Shown here piece by piece: positions 24,401 to 32,800 of a DNA stretch of 64,000 nucleotides. This DNA is from Membranipora membranacea. Its lineage: Eukaryota > Bryozoa > Gymnolaemata > Cheilostomatida > Membraniporidae. Each line of letters opens with the position of its first letter. Within the stretch, counting starts at the first letter, position 1. A program made the position numbers and the translations under genes. The DNA is taken from the NCBI GenBank assembly GCA_914767715.1, contig OU612066.1, positions 30,292,283 to 30,356,282 of the forward strand, given 5' to 3'. The notes under the pieces were generated by a model. It worked only from the letters and a program-made list of their open reading frames with translations, did not search any database and had not been told where the DNA came from.

Positions 24401-24769
24401 CTAGCTATGACGACAGGTCATGCTGATGTGGTCTGTGACTGGAACACCTACTATAATTTGGACGCCTCTGTTCGCCTAAAAATTCTCAGCTTAGCCCAAG
24501 ACATTGGACAGCTAAGCTCCAAAGGTGCTGCTGTTACTCCTAAGTCTTTAGCCATCGGCCTAACAGTGAGGCATATGACTGGGTCTAAATTGCTAGCCAA
24601 ACTTACTCATGGAGTTGGTCATTCTTGCAGCTATGACTCAATTATTAGGCTCGAAACAGCACTTGCTTTGAAGCAAGCTGCAAATACAGCTTTCAGAGAG
24701 AACAGTCTTGATGAGGAGGAGGAGGAGGCTGGCGGAGACGAGGATGATGAGGATGAGGAAAATGAGTGA
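15458..24769 (+). CDS. Uncharacterised gene with Cys/His modules, split by an LTR retrotransposon
   Basis: Proposed exons are 15458-15757, 22902-23064, 23269-23410, 23579-23737 and 24028-24769. Phases match at every junction, giving 501 residues and a TGA stop. Three candidate zinc-binding modules are seen: HHRLCMFRF in exon 1, CVIC in exon 2 and YHRACHKNY in exon 3. Exon 5 carries a segment with IGQL, PKSLAIGLTVRHMTGS and GHSCSYDSIIRLETALALK, then ends in an acidic Asp/Glu tail. I recall similar modules from multi-copy, unstudied invertebrate genes, but no function is known. Exon 1 was joined to the rest because its module fits and its phase is 0 on both sides; this link is the weakest part. 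The same frame is open upstream from 15266 but contains TAA at 15425, so translation is assumed to start at ATG 15458. The gene may be a pseudogene if upstream sequence is required. Confidence 0.55.
15758..15761 (+). other. Target-site duplication (5' copy), also the splice donor
   Basis: GTAT directly precedes the 5' LTR and is repeated at 22568-22571 directly after the 3' LTR. The 4-bp duplication is the length usual for Ty3/gypsy. The same bases are the proposed donor (AAG|GTAT) of the host gene's first intron. Confidence 0.8.
15762..16441 (+). repeat. 5' LTR (680 bp)
   Basis: Starts TGTGGTATCGAGC and ends GGATATAACA, giving the usual TG...CA ends. The first part is essentially identical to the 3' LTR. 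Differences cluster at about 16090-16330, where two copies of a unit of roughly 100 bp (ATCTAAGGA...GTTTGTTGATAGTTTT) lie in tandem. AATAAA signals occur near 16034 and 16050. Confidence 0.93.
16443..16460 (+). promoter_or_regulatory. Primer binding site, tRNA-Leu type
   Basis: TGGTGGCAGCAGTGGGA begins one base after the LTR. It is complementary to a tRNA 3' end reading ...CCCACTGCTGCCACCA. That fits a tRNA-Leu acceptor end, differing by one base from the animal tRNA-Leu end I recall. The assignment rests on memory of tRNA sequences. Confidence 0.65.
16497..17507 (+). CDS. gag: Gag polyprotein of the gypsy element
   Basis: 336 residues from ATG 16497 to TAA 17505. A Pro/Ala/Gln-rich N-terminus is followed by a capsid-like region (VPTFNGKGDVELFLTQI, then a retroviral-type capsid pattern). 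It ends in a basic tail with one CCHC zinc knuckle, C308-x2-C311-x4-H316-x4-C321, for RNA binding. Its 3' end overlaps pol, which lies in the -1 frame. The ribosome is expected to shift at 17480-17486. Gag forms the cytoplasmic particle in which reverse transcription takes place. Confidence 0.93.
   Translation: MDQADEHEVQALQDAGGDQEPEVPAVQAQAPPVQPPPAQAPPVQAAAPDAQGFLQNLNELIRATVAQAQAGHHIPAVKLKVPTFNGKGDVELFLTQIQEIALSQEWDEETIVLKAREGLSGPAQECGRSGTWQGIVDTLRLHYGLTATEAEAKLASYRRTQGVSLAEFSTEIKKLVNVAYADAEEPVRRRLTMERFKLGVNHPGVQGHLLARQPETLEDMVRAGNEFLLVTKSSIAQGQPRVREVDDTKEEQVRQVTTDGADIHTITKAVEALTKELSELKNKLDKSDRGSHSKGGRSGRPPPKQDGCWGCKQTGHIRKECPTNPWPAGNEEGPRQ
17456..21850 (+). CDS. pol: Pol polyprotein (protease, RT, RNase H, integrase)
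   Basis: The open frame spans 1464 codons. Translation probably enters it by frameshift near 17486 rather than from its first ATG. In order: aspartic protease motif VDTG (Asp174); reverse transcriptase with the YLDD active site at 495-498; RNase H (TVDTDASNYG and TDHASLIWL); integrase with an N-terminal HHCC zinc motif and catalytic Asp973, Asp1033 and Glu1069 (D,D35E spacing). A GPYTI module follows near residue 1204. About 220 extra residues then follow: acidic, Pro-rich and ending in a likely coiled coil. That tail is longer than the usual gypsy integrase end, and its role is unknown. No stop or frameshift breaks the frame. Confidence 0.95.
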   Translation: MSYQPLAGGKRRGSTTVREGHSRGPTRPPETARWLAPKHALPMRAPPRPKEVCLQNRFTVLREDTTVSDEEPFPQQEQTNKESPTKRRSRKRNIRQSKPPTSTEEGPAVEGVEVTKDIPNPIPKDGPHRDMIGVARPLSIGKLTVDDEPVFHPHHESYFIGGKIAKQQVKFLVDTGCTTNLLSKVVFDRLPVSVRGKLQQTEEDYGLTADGSPLRFYGELRLECRMPHLVWSETFVVCKLKDDAILGMPFLVQQQCKLSFADAHLELASGDIVPCLDNTGVSMSCKVVAASRVQIPACPSEEQQARIRCLLKQYSEVFSSGDDDQGHTTMVEHDIPLMPGARPVRQPARRLGPEKEKEVEAQIEDLLKKGVIEPGTGAWSSPVVLVKKKDNSWRFCVDYRRLNAVTQQDAYPLPRIDESLEALSGSKYFSTLDLLSGYWQVPLSKDAQDKAAFITRGGLWKWKVLPFGLTSAPATFQRLMESIFRGLHWKTLLLYLDDVIVMGEDFATHLERLEEVFSRLKSAGLKLKPSKCSLFQHQVEYLGHVVSAEGIATDPKKIEAIESWPEPTRVVDLQSFLGLVGYYRQYIEGFATIAHPLHHLTGKRVPWNWTKEARDSFSELKQRMISAPILGYPDPQLKYTVDTDASNYGVGSVLSQEQDDREKVIAYYSKTLSNAEKNYCVTRRELLAVVRAVKHFRPYLYGQRFKVRTDHASLIWLCRRVEPTSQVARWLELLSEFNYTIEYRPGKRHGNADGMSRLPCSECKQCARIQSSGSGPTQQEVLDEWEASGFASVHVDQGEVGPLTNGVEGHQEERVAALQTDNDIATLQRQSPGAVGQIYRAIESGQQISQAELGEGDQELCMLVRLWPTLFLDEQGILRTTVTKPGRSVHPAICPPLMRTEVIWRCHQMAHSGASRTTERLRLSWYWYGMVSMVRRTLSTCEVCQAAKHGKAPSTTGTRHLYSGRPWQWVAIDLVGPMPLTPRGNRWILVLSDHFTRWAEALPIPDATTPSVASALHTEIFSRFGIPEQLHSDQGTQFESDLMTELCSIWGLNKTHTTPYRPQGNGVVERNNRTIGDSLRTLLLGGHQTDWDLLLPEIMAVFRATPHTATKETPNYMFMGRENRLPDLLAYGQTDTNTRSRSQYAIELGERMTAVHEELRLSQKAVRMRDTDEPPLYAVGDLVWMVNHQRRRGEMGKLKEKYVGPYTIKEVRPNHTYIIAQGERMSVQSEARLKPFVECPSLGGRAPASSEPYLQRPRRRAGQKPRQVDEEIPVEPQSVEETGEVIVYEVPSDEEDTVTTDVKQEPQEWTTEESTSEWKEPTNTGRIRRRPTYLQEYDCSTIDTRNKEGRRTVIATVQSKPVGAVQPSPVRPGPPLGPGPIKMTPLEQLVPSPGQDSSVLIHEIKQSLESVHQEIALADLIHDEIETAMGKIADYMAEERKVRRRVAGQVREIQKKVQQFDNKQ
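17480..17529 (+). promoter_or_regulatory. -1 programmed ribosomal frameshift signal
   Basis: GGGAAAC at 17480-17486 is read G GGA AAC in the gag frame, the canonical X XXY YYZ layout. A 6-base spacer follows, then a perfect 10-bp stem (17493-17502 with 17520-17529) around a 17-base loop. The gag stop codon lies in that loop. A -1 slip puts the ribosome in the pol frame. Confidence 0.85.
21865..21873 (+). promoter_or_regulatory. Polypurine tract
   Basis: The purine run GAAGGGGG, three bases before the 3' LTR, is the expected primer site for plus-strand DNA synthesis. Confidence 0.8.
21877..22567 (+). repeat. 3' LTR (691 bp)
   Basis: Same TG...CA ends as the 5' LTR. Relative to it, this copy has a 12-base insertion near 22436, and in the second internal repeat AGGAGGATTTCTGGAATATC stands where the 5' copy has a rearranged GGATCTAAGGATCT block. 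GTAT follows directly. Confidence 0.93.
22691..22779. repeat. Near-perfect hairpin, 44-bp arms
   Basis: Arms 22691-22734 and 22736-22779 pair with only two mismatches and a single central base. It lies in the proposed first intron of the Cys/His-module gene, about 125 bp downstream of the retrotransposon. The arm sequence is unrelated to the other hairpins in the window. Confidence 0.9.
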
Positions 24770-24849
24770 CCAAATAATAAAAGTTCTTGTTGACTGTAAC
24801 AAAAATACTACAATTTTCACTAACTAAAAGTGATTTTGTGAAAGATTTG

Positions 24850-25815
24850 TGAGATGCTGCCGCTGACAATGACTGATACAACCGGGTACACCCTTATTTG
24901 TTATTTCAGCACCCTTTTTTACCCTAGAAACATTTATATTCTCGTTCTCTGTTGGCTGTATTGAACACTAAAATCTTCACTTACTTAAAGCTCTTTATTG
25001 AATAATTTGGGATATGCTGTCATATACTGCCACGCTGCCGCTGATGATGACCACTATAACCGGGAACACCCTCATTTTTGGATTCAGCACACTTTTTTAC
25101 ACTAGAAGCATATTAATCTTGTTCTCTGTTGACCGTTGACTGTATCAAATGCCACAATTTTCACTTAGTAGAAGTGAATTTGTAAAAAAAAGTCGGATTT
25201 GCTCCCACGCTGCCGCTGACAATGACTGATACAACTGGGTACACCCTCATTTTTGAATTCAGCACCCTCTTTTACCCTAGAAACACATATATTCTTGTTC
25301 TCTGTTGCTGTATCAAACACTAAAATATTCACTAACTAAAAGCGCTTGGTTGAAAATTTTGGGACATGCTGCCATATACTGCCACGCTGCCGCTGATGAT
25401 GACCCCTACAACCAGGTACACCCTCATTTTTTGATTCAGCACACTTTTTTACTCTAGAAACATATTATTCTTGTTCTCTGTTGACCGTTGACTGTATCAA
25501 ACTCCACAATTTTAACTAACTAAATGAGAATTTGTAAAAGATGTGGCATATGCTGCCGCGCTGCCGCTGACAATGACCAATACAACCGGGTACACCCTCA
25601 TTTTTGGATTCAGCACACTTTTTTACCCTAGAAACAGATATATTCTCGTTCTCTGTTGGCTGTAACAAACACTACAATCTTTACTAACTAAATGCGATTT
25701 ATTGAAAATTTGTGATATGCTGCCATATACTGCCACGCTGCCGCTGACGATGACCGCTACAACCGGGTACACCCTCATTTTTGGATTCAGCACACTTTTT
25801 TACCCTAAAAACACT
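24850..25815. repeat. Satellite array, six ~177-bp units in alternating dimers
   Basis: The core GCTGCCGCTGA recurs near 24854, 25031, 25210, 25386, 25560 and 25738, a period of about 177 bp. Units alternate between one type with CAATGAC after the core and another with GATGATGAC or GACGATGAC preceded by GCCATATACTGCCAC. This makes a higher-order unit of about 353 bp. Each unit continues through GGGTACACCCTCATTTTT and TTCAGCAC. Confidence 0.88.
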
Positions 25816-25890
25816 TGTTTTTTTCCTGCCATCAAAAGTTGTCCGTGCAATTTTTTTTAGAGCACTTAGAGCTAGGCTGCTTCTGGCCTA
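25816..25890. repeat. Terminus of the satellite-carrying TIR element
   Basis: The array runs directly into CCTGCCATCAAAAGTTGTCCGTGC and ends in GCTGCTTCTGGCCTA at 25890, the same terminus as the right end of the 11487-13300 element. This places the array inside a second, inverted copy of that element. Its other end was not found. Confidence 0.75.
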
Positions 25891-27045
25891 AAGCATTTTA
25901 TTTCCAATTCTACTAACTACTGGCTTTCAGATCGACGTAATTTGAATCGAATATCGTTCTCTTTAATTTGAATACGCCAATTATTAGGGCTGAGAAAAAA
26001 AATTGCGTTATTTATAAGATTAACGCGATTAATCCATATTGAGATTAATCTGATTAACTCAATCCAATGATTCCTAAGGCCTGGGCAGCTGCTATAAACT
26101 GGTTGTTGATCTTATCCTTGCAGTTCGTGCTAGCTGACCTGAACCTAAAAGAAACTTATCAGCACATTATTGAAGAACTCAAATCACTGGCATAGCGTAC
26201 AAAGCCAGTAGTGCGGTGCACACGTCATAGTTTTTAGGTTTCTTATGTTTTCAAAATGTGCTTGTTGGTCGTAAATTATTCACATTGATTTCTTGAATTA
26301 TCTATGGTTAAATAATAATATGCACAATTTGCCTATTAAATATTAAGTCAAGGCCAATTCTAAAAGTGTTTTATCCCAAGCAAGTGTCCCTTTTTGCCTC
26401 CATTTAGTCATATATAAACACATCCCATTTTCCGTCGACCATTGCTACTAGCGAACCTGTCACAACCTATAACTCCAGAAGTGGCGTGGTTTATCCATTT
26501 ATCTAGTGTTGGACCAATCTAAAAATACCAGAACAAACATGTTTTTTCCACATAAAGATGCTGTAAATTATCAATGTGTTAAATTTAGGTATTATCCTCC
26601 CTTCAAATGAGAAAACCAAGGCTTGTTTAGCTATTCCACATTTGTCTTTTACATGTCCGCCGGAATAAGTTGATATTATGATACAACGTATGTTCCATAT
26701 TTTAATGTCCCGGATTCCATTGTCAAACCTCGACTGAAATAATGCAGTGAGGGAGCTGTGCACATATTTCAATAACATCCGTCTGAAATTTCCTCTGAAG
26801 ATGGCTGTGTATGGAGAGGAATACCAGTAACAGTTAGATGACTAATAATTACATGCATTGCTGAGTCATCACCATTCAATTGCTTATGATTTGGCACATA
26901 AGGGTGACATCTTTTAGCTGCAGGTGAGCCTAACTAAAGTCAAGCTTTACTAGCTATTCTATATCTTGGGTCTGAGCGAGTCACTCAGTCAGTGATTGAG
27001 TGACTGTTAGTGTTAGCACATACATACATTGGGTGCATGATGATG

Positions 27046-27114
27046 GAGAAAAAAGATGCCTCCACAAAATTCACAATGAATTCACCTGAATTTTATGGAG
27101 GCATCTTTTTTCTC
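27046..27114. repeat. Hairpin, 28-bp arms
   Basis: 27046-27073 and 27087-27114 are reverse complements with one mismatch and a 13-base loop. The arms are A-rich and centred on GATGCCTCCA. Confidence 0.85.
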
Positions 27115-29154
27115 TGGTCCATAAAGTCAGCTCTGTTTGTGCTAGAACCTTCAAACCTGAAGCAAATGAAAGAGGAAGGAGGAGTGAGTTAGTGTGAGAC
27201 TGAGAGATTTCAAGGTAGGTTGTAAAAATTTTTTTTTGTGTCTTACCCTGTTTGGTGTTTTTGGTGGTTGATAGTGGACATTGGCAAAGTAAAGACATGT
27301 AAGTCCCAGGGGCCCATGATTGGGTGGGCTACCTCTACTCACAATGTTTGGTGGTTTGGGGAAAGTGGTCAGGAGTCAATTGTGATTGAGTAACTCTCAA
27401 ACCCCTCACCCTCATTAGATAAGATAGGTAGTAGGTCCTAACTAATACCAACTAACTACTCTTTTTTGCCTCTATCTGATACATTACAAAATAAAGTACA
27501 GTTGTAAAATACCCTCTACCAGTGTTTCCTACATAATTGTAGCAGCGGGCCCAACGGGCAATTAGTTGTCTAAACTGAGTTGGAAAGAGGTTACCAGAAG
27601 AGGCTGAACACTGTTGCCAATTGTATGCCATATGGACCGGTGGAAGAGGTTGCCAAAAAGGGATTTTTAGCAACCTCTTCAAGAAATTTATTATAGGTTT
27701 TATATCCTTCTCAGGGAAAGATATAACAGAGATATTGTTAACTGTCTCTATCCAATATTAAAATTGAATAGTTCATTTATTTGTTATATATATATTTATT
27801 TATTATATATATATTTATTTATTATGTTACTCATAAGACTTGTAGGGGAGGGAGTAAGGGGTAACTGTCTGAGTGGGCATGCTGTGGAAGGCTTCTGTCT
27901 TGCTTAGAGCATTTAGCCTAAGAGTGTAAAGACTTAGCTGGAATCAATGATTCATGCGACACCAAATTTATCATTTCATCACCACCACTTTTTGTGTTGT
28001 GTGGCAAGTGGTGCCAGAAGCAGTTGATTCAATCAATGGCCACATATTTGCCTTTTTCAAATTTCTTGGATGTAATACTGGTTCACAGGAATTAAATAGG
28101 GATTCTGATTTCTTATTTGGTTGTATGATGTCCGGGTGTAGAGAATTCTCGAAAATAATCAATCTGCTAGGGGAGATAAATGCTACTTTGGTCTGCGAAT
28201 TACATCGACCTTGCATTGACAACCATTTTTACACTCAGCCTAGACTTCTGTGTACCATTGAAAACAGTGAGGAATAAACTGTCCTCATGCTGGAGCCATA
28301 TTAATAGATGGTAAATGCATTATAATTTAAGTGATAGCTATGCTGTGTCAGTCCAGAAAAGTTAATTCTGCAACCGCCAACGGCAAGAAAATAAAGTATA
28401 AAAGCAGAAGCATCTAAAACCACTTTTATATGTTGCTGGTAATTGGGGATATGTGGCTCCCTCTGGCATACCTATCAAAGACAGGTGATGTCAGAGGATA
28501 TTGGCAACCTCTTCAAAAGGTTGCTGGCTAAGCCTTGCCGGCTGGGGGTGGATTGTGTATACCCACAAATGAGTGTATCAAAAGTGGAGAATTGAGGCTA
28601 CCATACACGCTCCCCAGCATGCAAGCACACACATCCAACATGTATTCAGACATGCAAACTTTGCCTGCCATTGTACTCCTTTGTTCACCAAACAAAAGGC
28701 CTTTTGTTAAACAACTCTCATAGGTGTCTTGGGACATATCTCCCTGACATCGGCCCCCAGGGCCTATCCAACATACTACAGCATAGGTGTACTTTATTTT
28801 GTAATGTAGTGTTTGACACATGAGCTAATGAATTAACTTACAATTAATAATTATTATTTTATTGATAATGATTTTGTTCAGGCCCAATTACTAGTGCAGG
28901 GACACTATTGAAGTCCTTGTTGTTGGACTAACCCTAGCCAATGTGATGACTCTGAGTAGCTGGTTGGGGCTGAGAGATCAATCCCAGATAATCAGATCAG
29001 AGCAAACACATTGGGATACTTGCCCCAGCTCCCTTGATCGCACATGATGAATTTAGAGTCACAAGTATTGAGCGACAGACTTCTCCTCTCATTTCAGGGT
29101 TTATAGATAATGTAGTTATGGTGCTGGGCAAGTTTTTAACCACAACCACATGTC

Positions 29155-29214
29155 AATTCCATCTAGTCAGGGTTCAAGTGTGAATTCATATTTGAAGCCT
29201 GACTAGATGGAATT
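29155..29214. repeat. Hairpin, ~22-bp arms
   Basis: AATTCCATCTAGTCAGG at 29155 pairs with CCTGACTAGATGGAATT ending at 29214. The loop is short, and the pairing is nearly perfect. Confidence 0.8.
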
Positions 29215-29831
29215 TACATTGAGCCTACAAAAAAAATCCCTAGTGTAGTGGTAGTGAAGTGTAGAGCAATACCAAAATTAGGTAGTCTACGCAGTTTGAA
29301 CCTGAGATTACAAGGTACAAGGAGACTAGCACATGCTTCCCTTCCAGGACTAATTTTCTTCCTGGCCTTTGGCTGACAATGCAAGATATTGTCTTTACTA
29401 TCTAAATAAATGTTGCAGATGTACCTTGGAATGAAAGAATGAAAATTTTGATTTGTGGGTGTTCTGTACTGTACTGATCCACAGTAAACTGATCGAGCTG
29501 ATACAGTCTGAAGCCTCGCAAATCATGTTCCCACATTTTCATTGTAGATATGTTGTGAAAATAAATTGGAAAAGTTCATCTAACCTAAATATCACGAATG
29601 CAGCTCATCTTTATTAATATAGAAGATAAGGCTTGTGACCAGATCAGTGTATTTAATCTGTTTTCCAAACGCAAATAAAATAAATTACAAGCTAAGCATC
29701 AAATCACTAATATGTCATTTTTGTTTTTAGATCCCATACATTACTCAAATATTCAAGGATACATTGATCGCTGTTCAGTGCTACCAATGCATGAAGACCA
29801 TCATCATCATTAAAACAGCGAACTGTTAATA

Positions 29832-32800
29832 ATGATGGCCAAAAGACTTCTTGCCGCTGCATGTATGCTATCACTTCTGAGCCTTACTCAACTCTGGCAA
29901 GTTGGTGGAAAGTTAGTACAGAATCAGATCGACTGGAAAAGTGACAATGGAGAGACCATGGTATATGCAGTTAAAACAGTCGGTAGACATGACCTGGAAA
30001 ATGAAACTTTAATGACAGATTTATTAAATTTAGGATTAGTCTACACTTCACATTGCTTGTACATAGATAGTTGTCATATATTTACCCATACTTACCATGC
30101 CGCAAATGGTTCATGTACATTCAGTAATACAACATGCGCCCCTGCCGTTAAATCTAACAAAGAAGTGCTACACTTGCACCTGGACAATCTCGAAAAGATA
30201 GACTGGTACGCAGAAATCTGGGAGAGACATCGATATAAGAGGAGAATGAATTTCAATGACAGAAACTACACTTTCCAATGGCATCTGGTAGGTGGTCCTC
30301 ACATTACTTTTTGGCTGAAATGTACCGAGAGTTGTAACGGGCGATCATGTGATGGTTCTTCTAATCCCGCTTTACTTCAGTCCAAGCACAATAATTAGTA
30401 AATATATTCTTTTTAATATTAGGCCGATACATTTTTGACACAAAATTTGTATGGGTAGGCCCCATTCATAAAGAGTTACAGTATTAAACAAACTACATTG
30501 AAAAGCTAAAAACATTCTCAGTGAAGAATCCGCACAACAACAGAAGAAGAAAATCCATAACTTGTAGCCTACTTTGCACCAAGTCAGCTTCACCATAATA
30601 AACATAGGCCTACCAAGAGTCGAGAGGAGCCTATTACCAATGAGTGCTTTCTCCCTTCTTTGTTTATTACGGGAACATTAATTTCTTGCTTAGCATGTTT
30701 TAAACAATCTGCCTGATAGCTAAAAACTCATCATATTCCTTGTGGTGAGAGCGACTCCGCACAACCTCGTCATATATCGTTGCCTGTGACATTGACATGC
30801 TATCACATCAATTTCCTTTCTGTGTTCCAGCATCCAGATGCTAATGTTTCAGCGACTCCCCACGTACATCTCAATGTGACAGGTGTGTGGGAGCTGGGTG
30901 TAACAGGACACAATATAACTGTGGCTGTAGTAGATGATGGACTAGAGTGGGATAACCCTGATATCAAACCAAACTATAACCCTGAAGGAAGTATAGACTT
31001 AAACGATGATGACAATGACCCCATGCCTAATGAGAAGAATGGCAACACTCCAAACAACGGTATGGTTTATTCGTAATTGAAAAAATGGGTAAGTTAAAAC
31101 CTAAGGCCAAGTGTGTAATATACTATCTCGTCTATGGTTGGTTTCGGTTTAATTTGCACCCAACAAAGTATTGAACCGAGTCGAGGGCTGTAACCTATGG
31201 GAGAGAGAATTTTGTGATGTCTGACCTAAGACTCAAACTGTGCATATCGTACTCTATCAGTATCTATAAAAAGCTGTGAGTGATAACAAAGAACTCTATG
31301 ACACAAACAAGATTTTCAGATTGGAGAGATAAAGTCCACACATACCTTTCCCGGCCAGGTGCATGAGTCTGAGGGGCTCAGACTATGCATCCCTAAGGCT
31401 TTCATAATTTTTAATGATATTTTGTAGATCACAATGAGCACGGTACTCGGTGTGCTGGAGAGATCGCTGCTGTAGCTAATAATAGTATATGTGGAGTAGG
31501 AATAGCTTACAATGCTAAAGTCTCAGGTACTTAGGCTATTACAGGTCTCGTCTCATGGATGTCTCAACATTTGTAACTAATCACATTACCACAATGCAAC
31601 AGTAGCTTGGAATCAGATTACGAGAGACTCTGATGAATATCCTCAACACAGTGATATCAGTCCGGGCCTTTCAGAAAATTGCTTTATGAGATACTCTGCA
31701 ATGATTCAGTTCAGTGACGAGTTACGTTGTAGTTTGTGAAGACCCTTGCTTAAAGATGTAAACTGCAAAAAAATGTTTAACGATTCCCTAGAAGCAGTAG
31801 CCTGTCTAGTACAGTAGGGAGGGACATAATAATATAGTCTGTTCAAATATCCGGGGACATCAGCCCTTTCTGTGACATTAAGTTGTTAAGTCTTACCTGA
31901 CCAGACATGTAATATCAGCCAATGCTAAAATTGGCTTTGTCAGCTTTAATTAAAGTTCATCCAGGGTTTATCCACTGTATATGACTCCGTATAAAATGAT
32001 GGCTTGTCAATATCCTGAGCAGAGAAAATTGGACATGTTGCATTGAGTTATGCGTGTCTTTAACTCTGAAAGACTCAATTTGTATTTGACTTCTCTTTTG
32101 TGTGAGGAAAGTGATTTGTTAAATTGTTATGCTGTCTCGATAATATGTCTGTCACAAACCACTCATTTGAATAAGACCACTTATTTTGGTTAACAGCGGC
32201 AGGGTTGACAAACCTATTCGATATGGCATCTTTTTCAAAAAATATTCAACTGTCATGTATTATTCAATGTTGATGAACTTTTTCTCATACTCAAATGTTG
32301 AAATTTGTAATTATTCACCTAAGTTGAATGACTGTAGAGAATAAGCATATTTCATACCCATGTTTTATTTGGTAACACGCTTTACAGTTTGAACCCTAAA
32401 TTTAGGGGGGGGGAGTGGGTTTTTCTTGGATGTATTATTAGTTGATAAATCACAACAATAGTTTATCTCACCTTATATTCATGTAGGTGTGCGAGCTTTG
32501 GATGGAAAGATGACAGACCTATTAGAAAGAGATGCTTTCGCGGCTAAACACGACATCAACGACATATACTCATGTAGCTGGGGCCCGGAGGATGATGGTA
32601 AGACTGTGGATGGACCTCACACACTGGCCAAAGTAAGAACGACAATAGTTTGTCATGGCCTTATGGCTACTGCATGATACAGCCACTACACAACACACAG
32701 GTCTTCAGAAAGAATGAGATGTGTGCTCTTTTATAGCCTTTTCTAGCATAATCATAAGCCTATTATTATTAAGTCTATGCCATAAACATAAAAATACTAG

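Larger units (their letters stand above)
25891..29831. other. Gene-free stretch with small hairpins
   Basis: No convincing exon. It holds hairpins at 27046-27114 and 29155-29214, and an AT-rich microsatellite at about 27785-27825. A 20-bp exact inverted pair, TACATTACAAAATAAAGTAC, lies near 27480 and 28789-28808 and may mark the ends of a decayed 1.3-kb element. The approximate frame 27954-28277 has no recognisable similarity. Confidence 0.5.

Noticed and set aside
27452-27682. 76-codon minus-strand frame inside a possible decayed element
   Set aside because: No transposase motif or family signature could be seen.
27954-28277. 107-codon open frame, plus strand
   Set aside because: No recognisable motif, no splice context, and it is overlapped by an open frame on the other strand. 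Probably chance.
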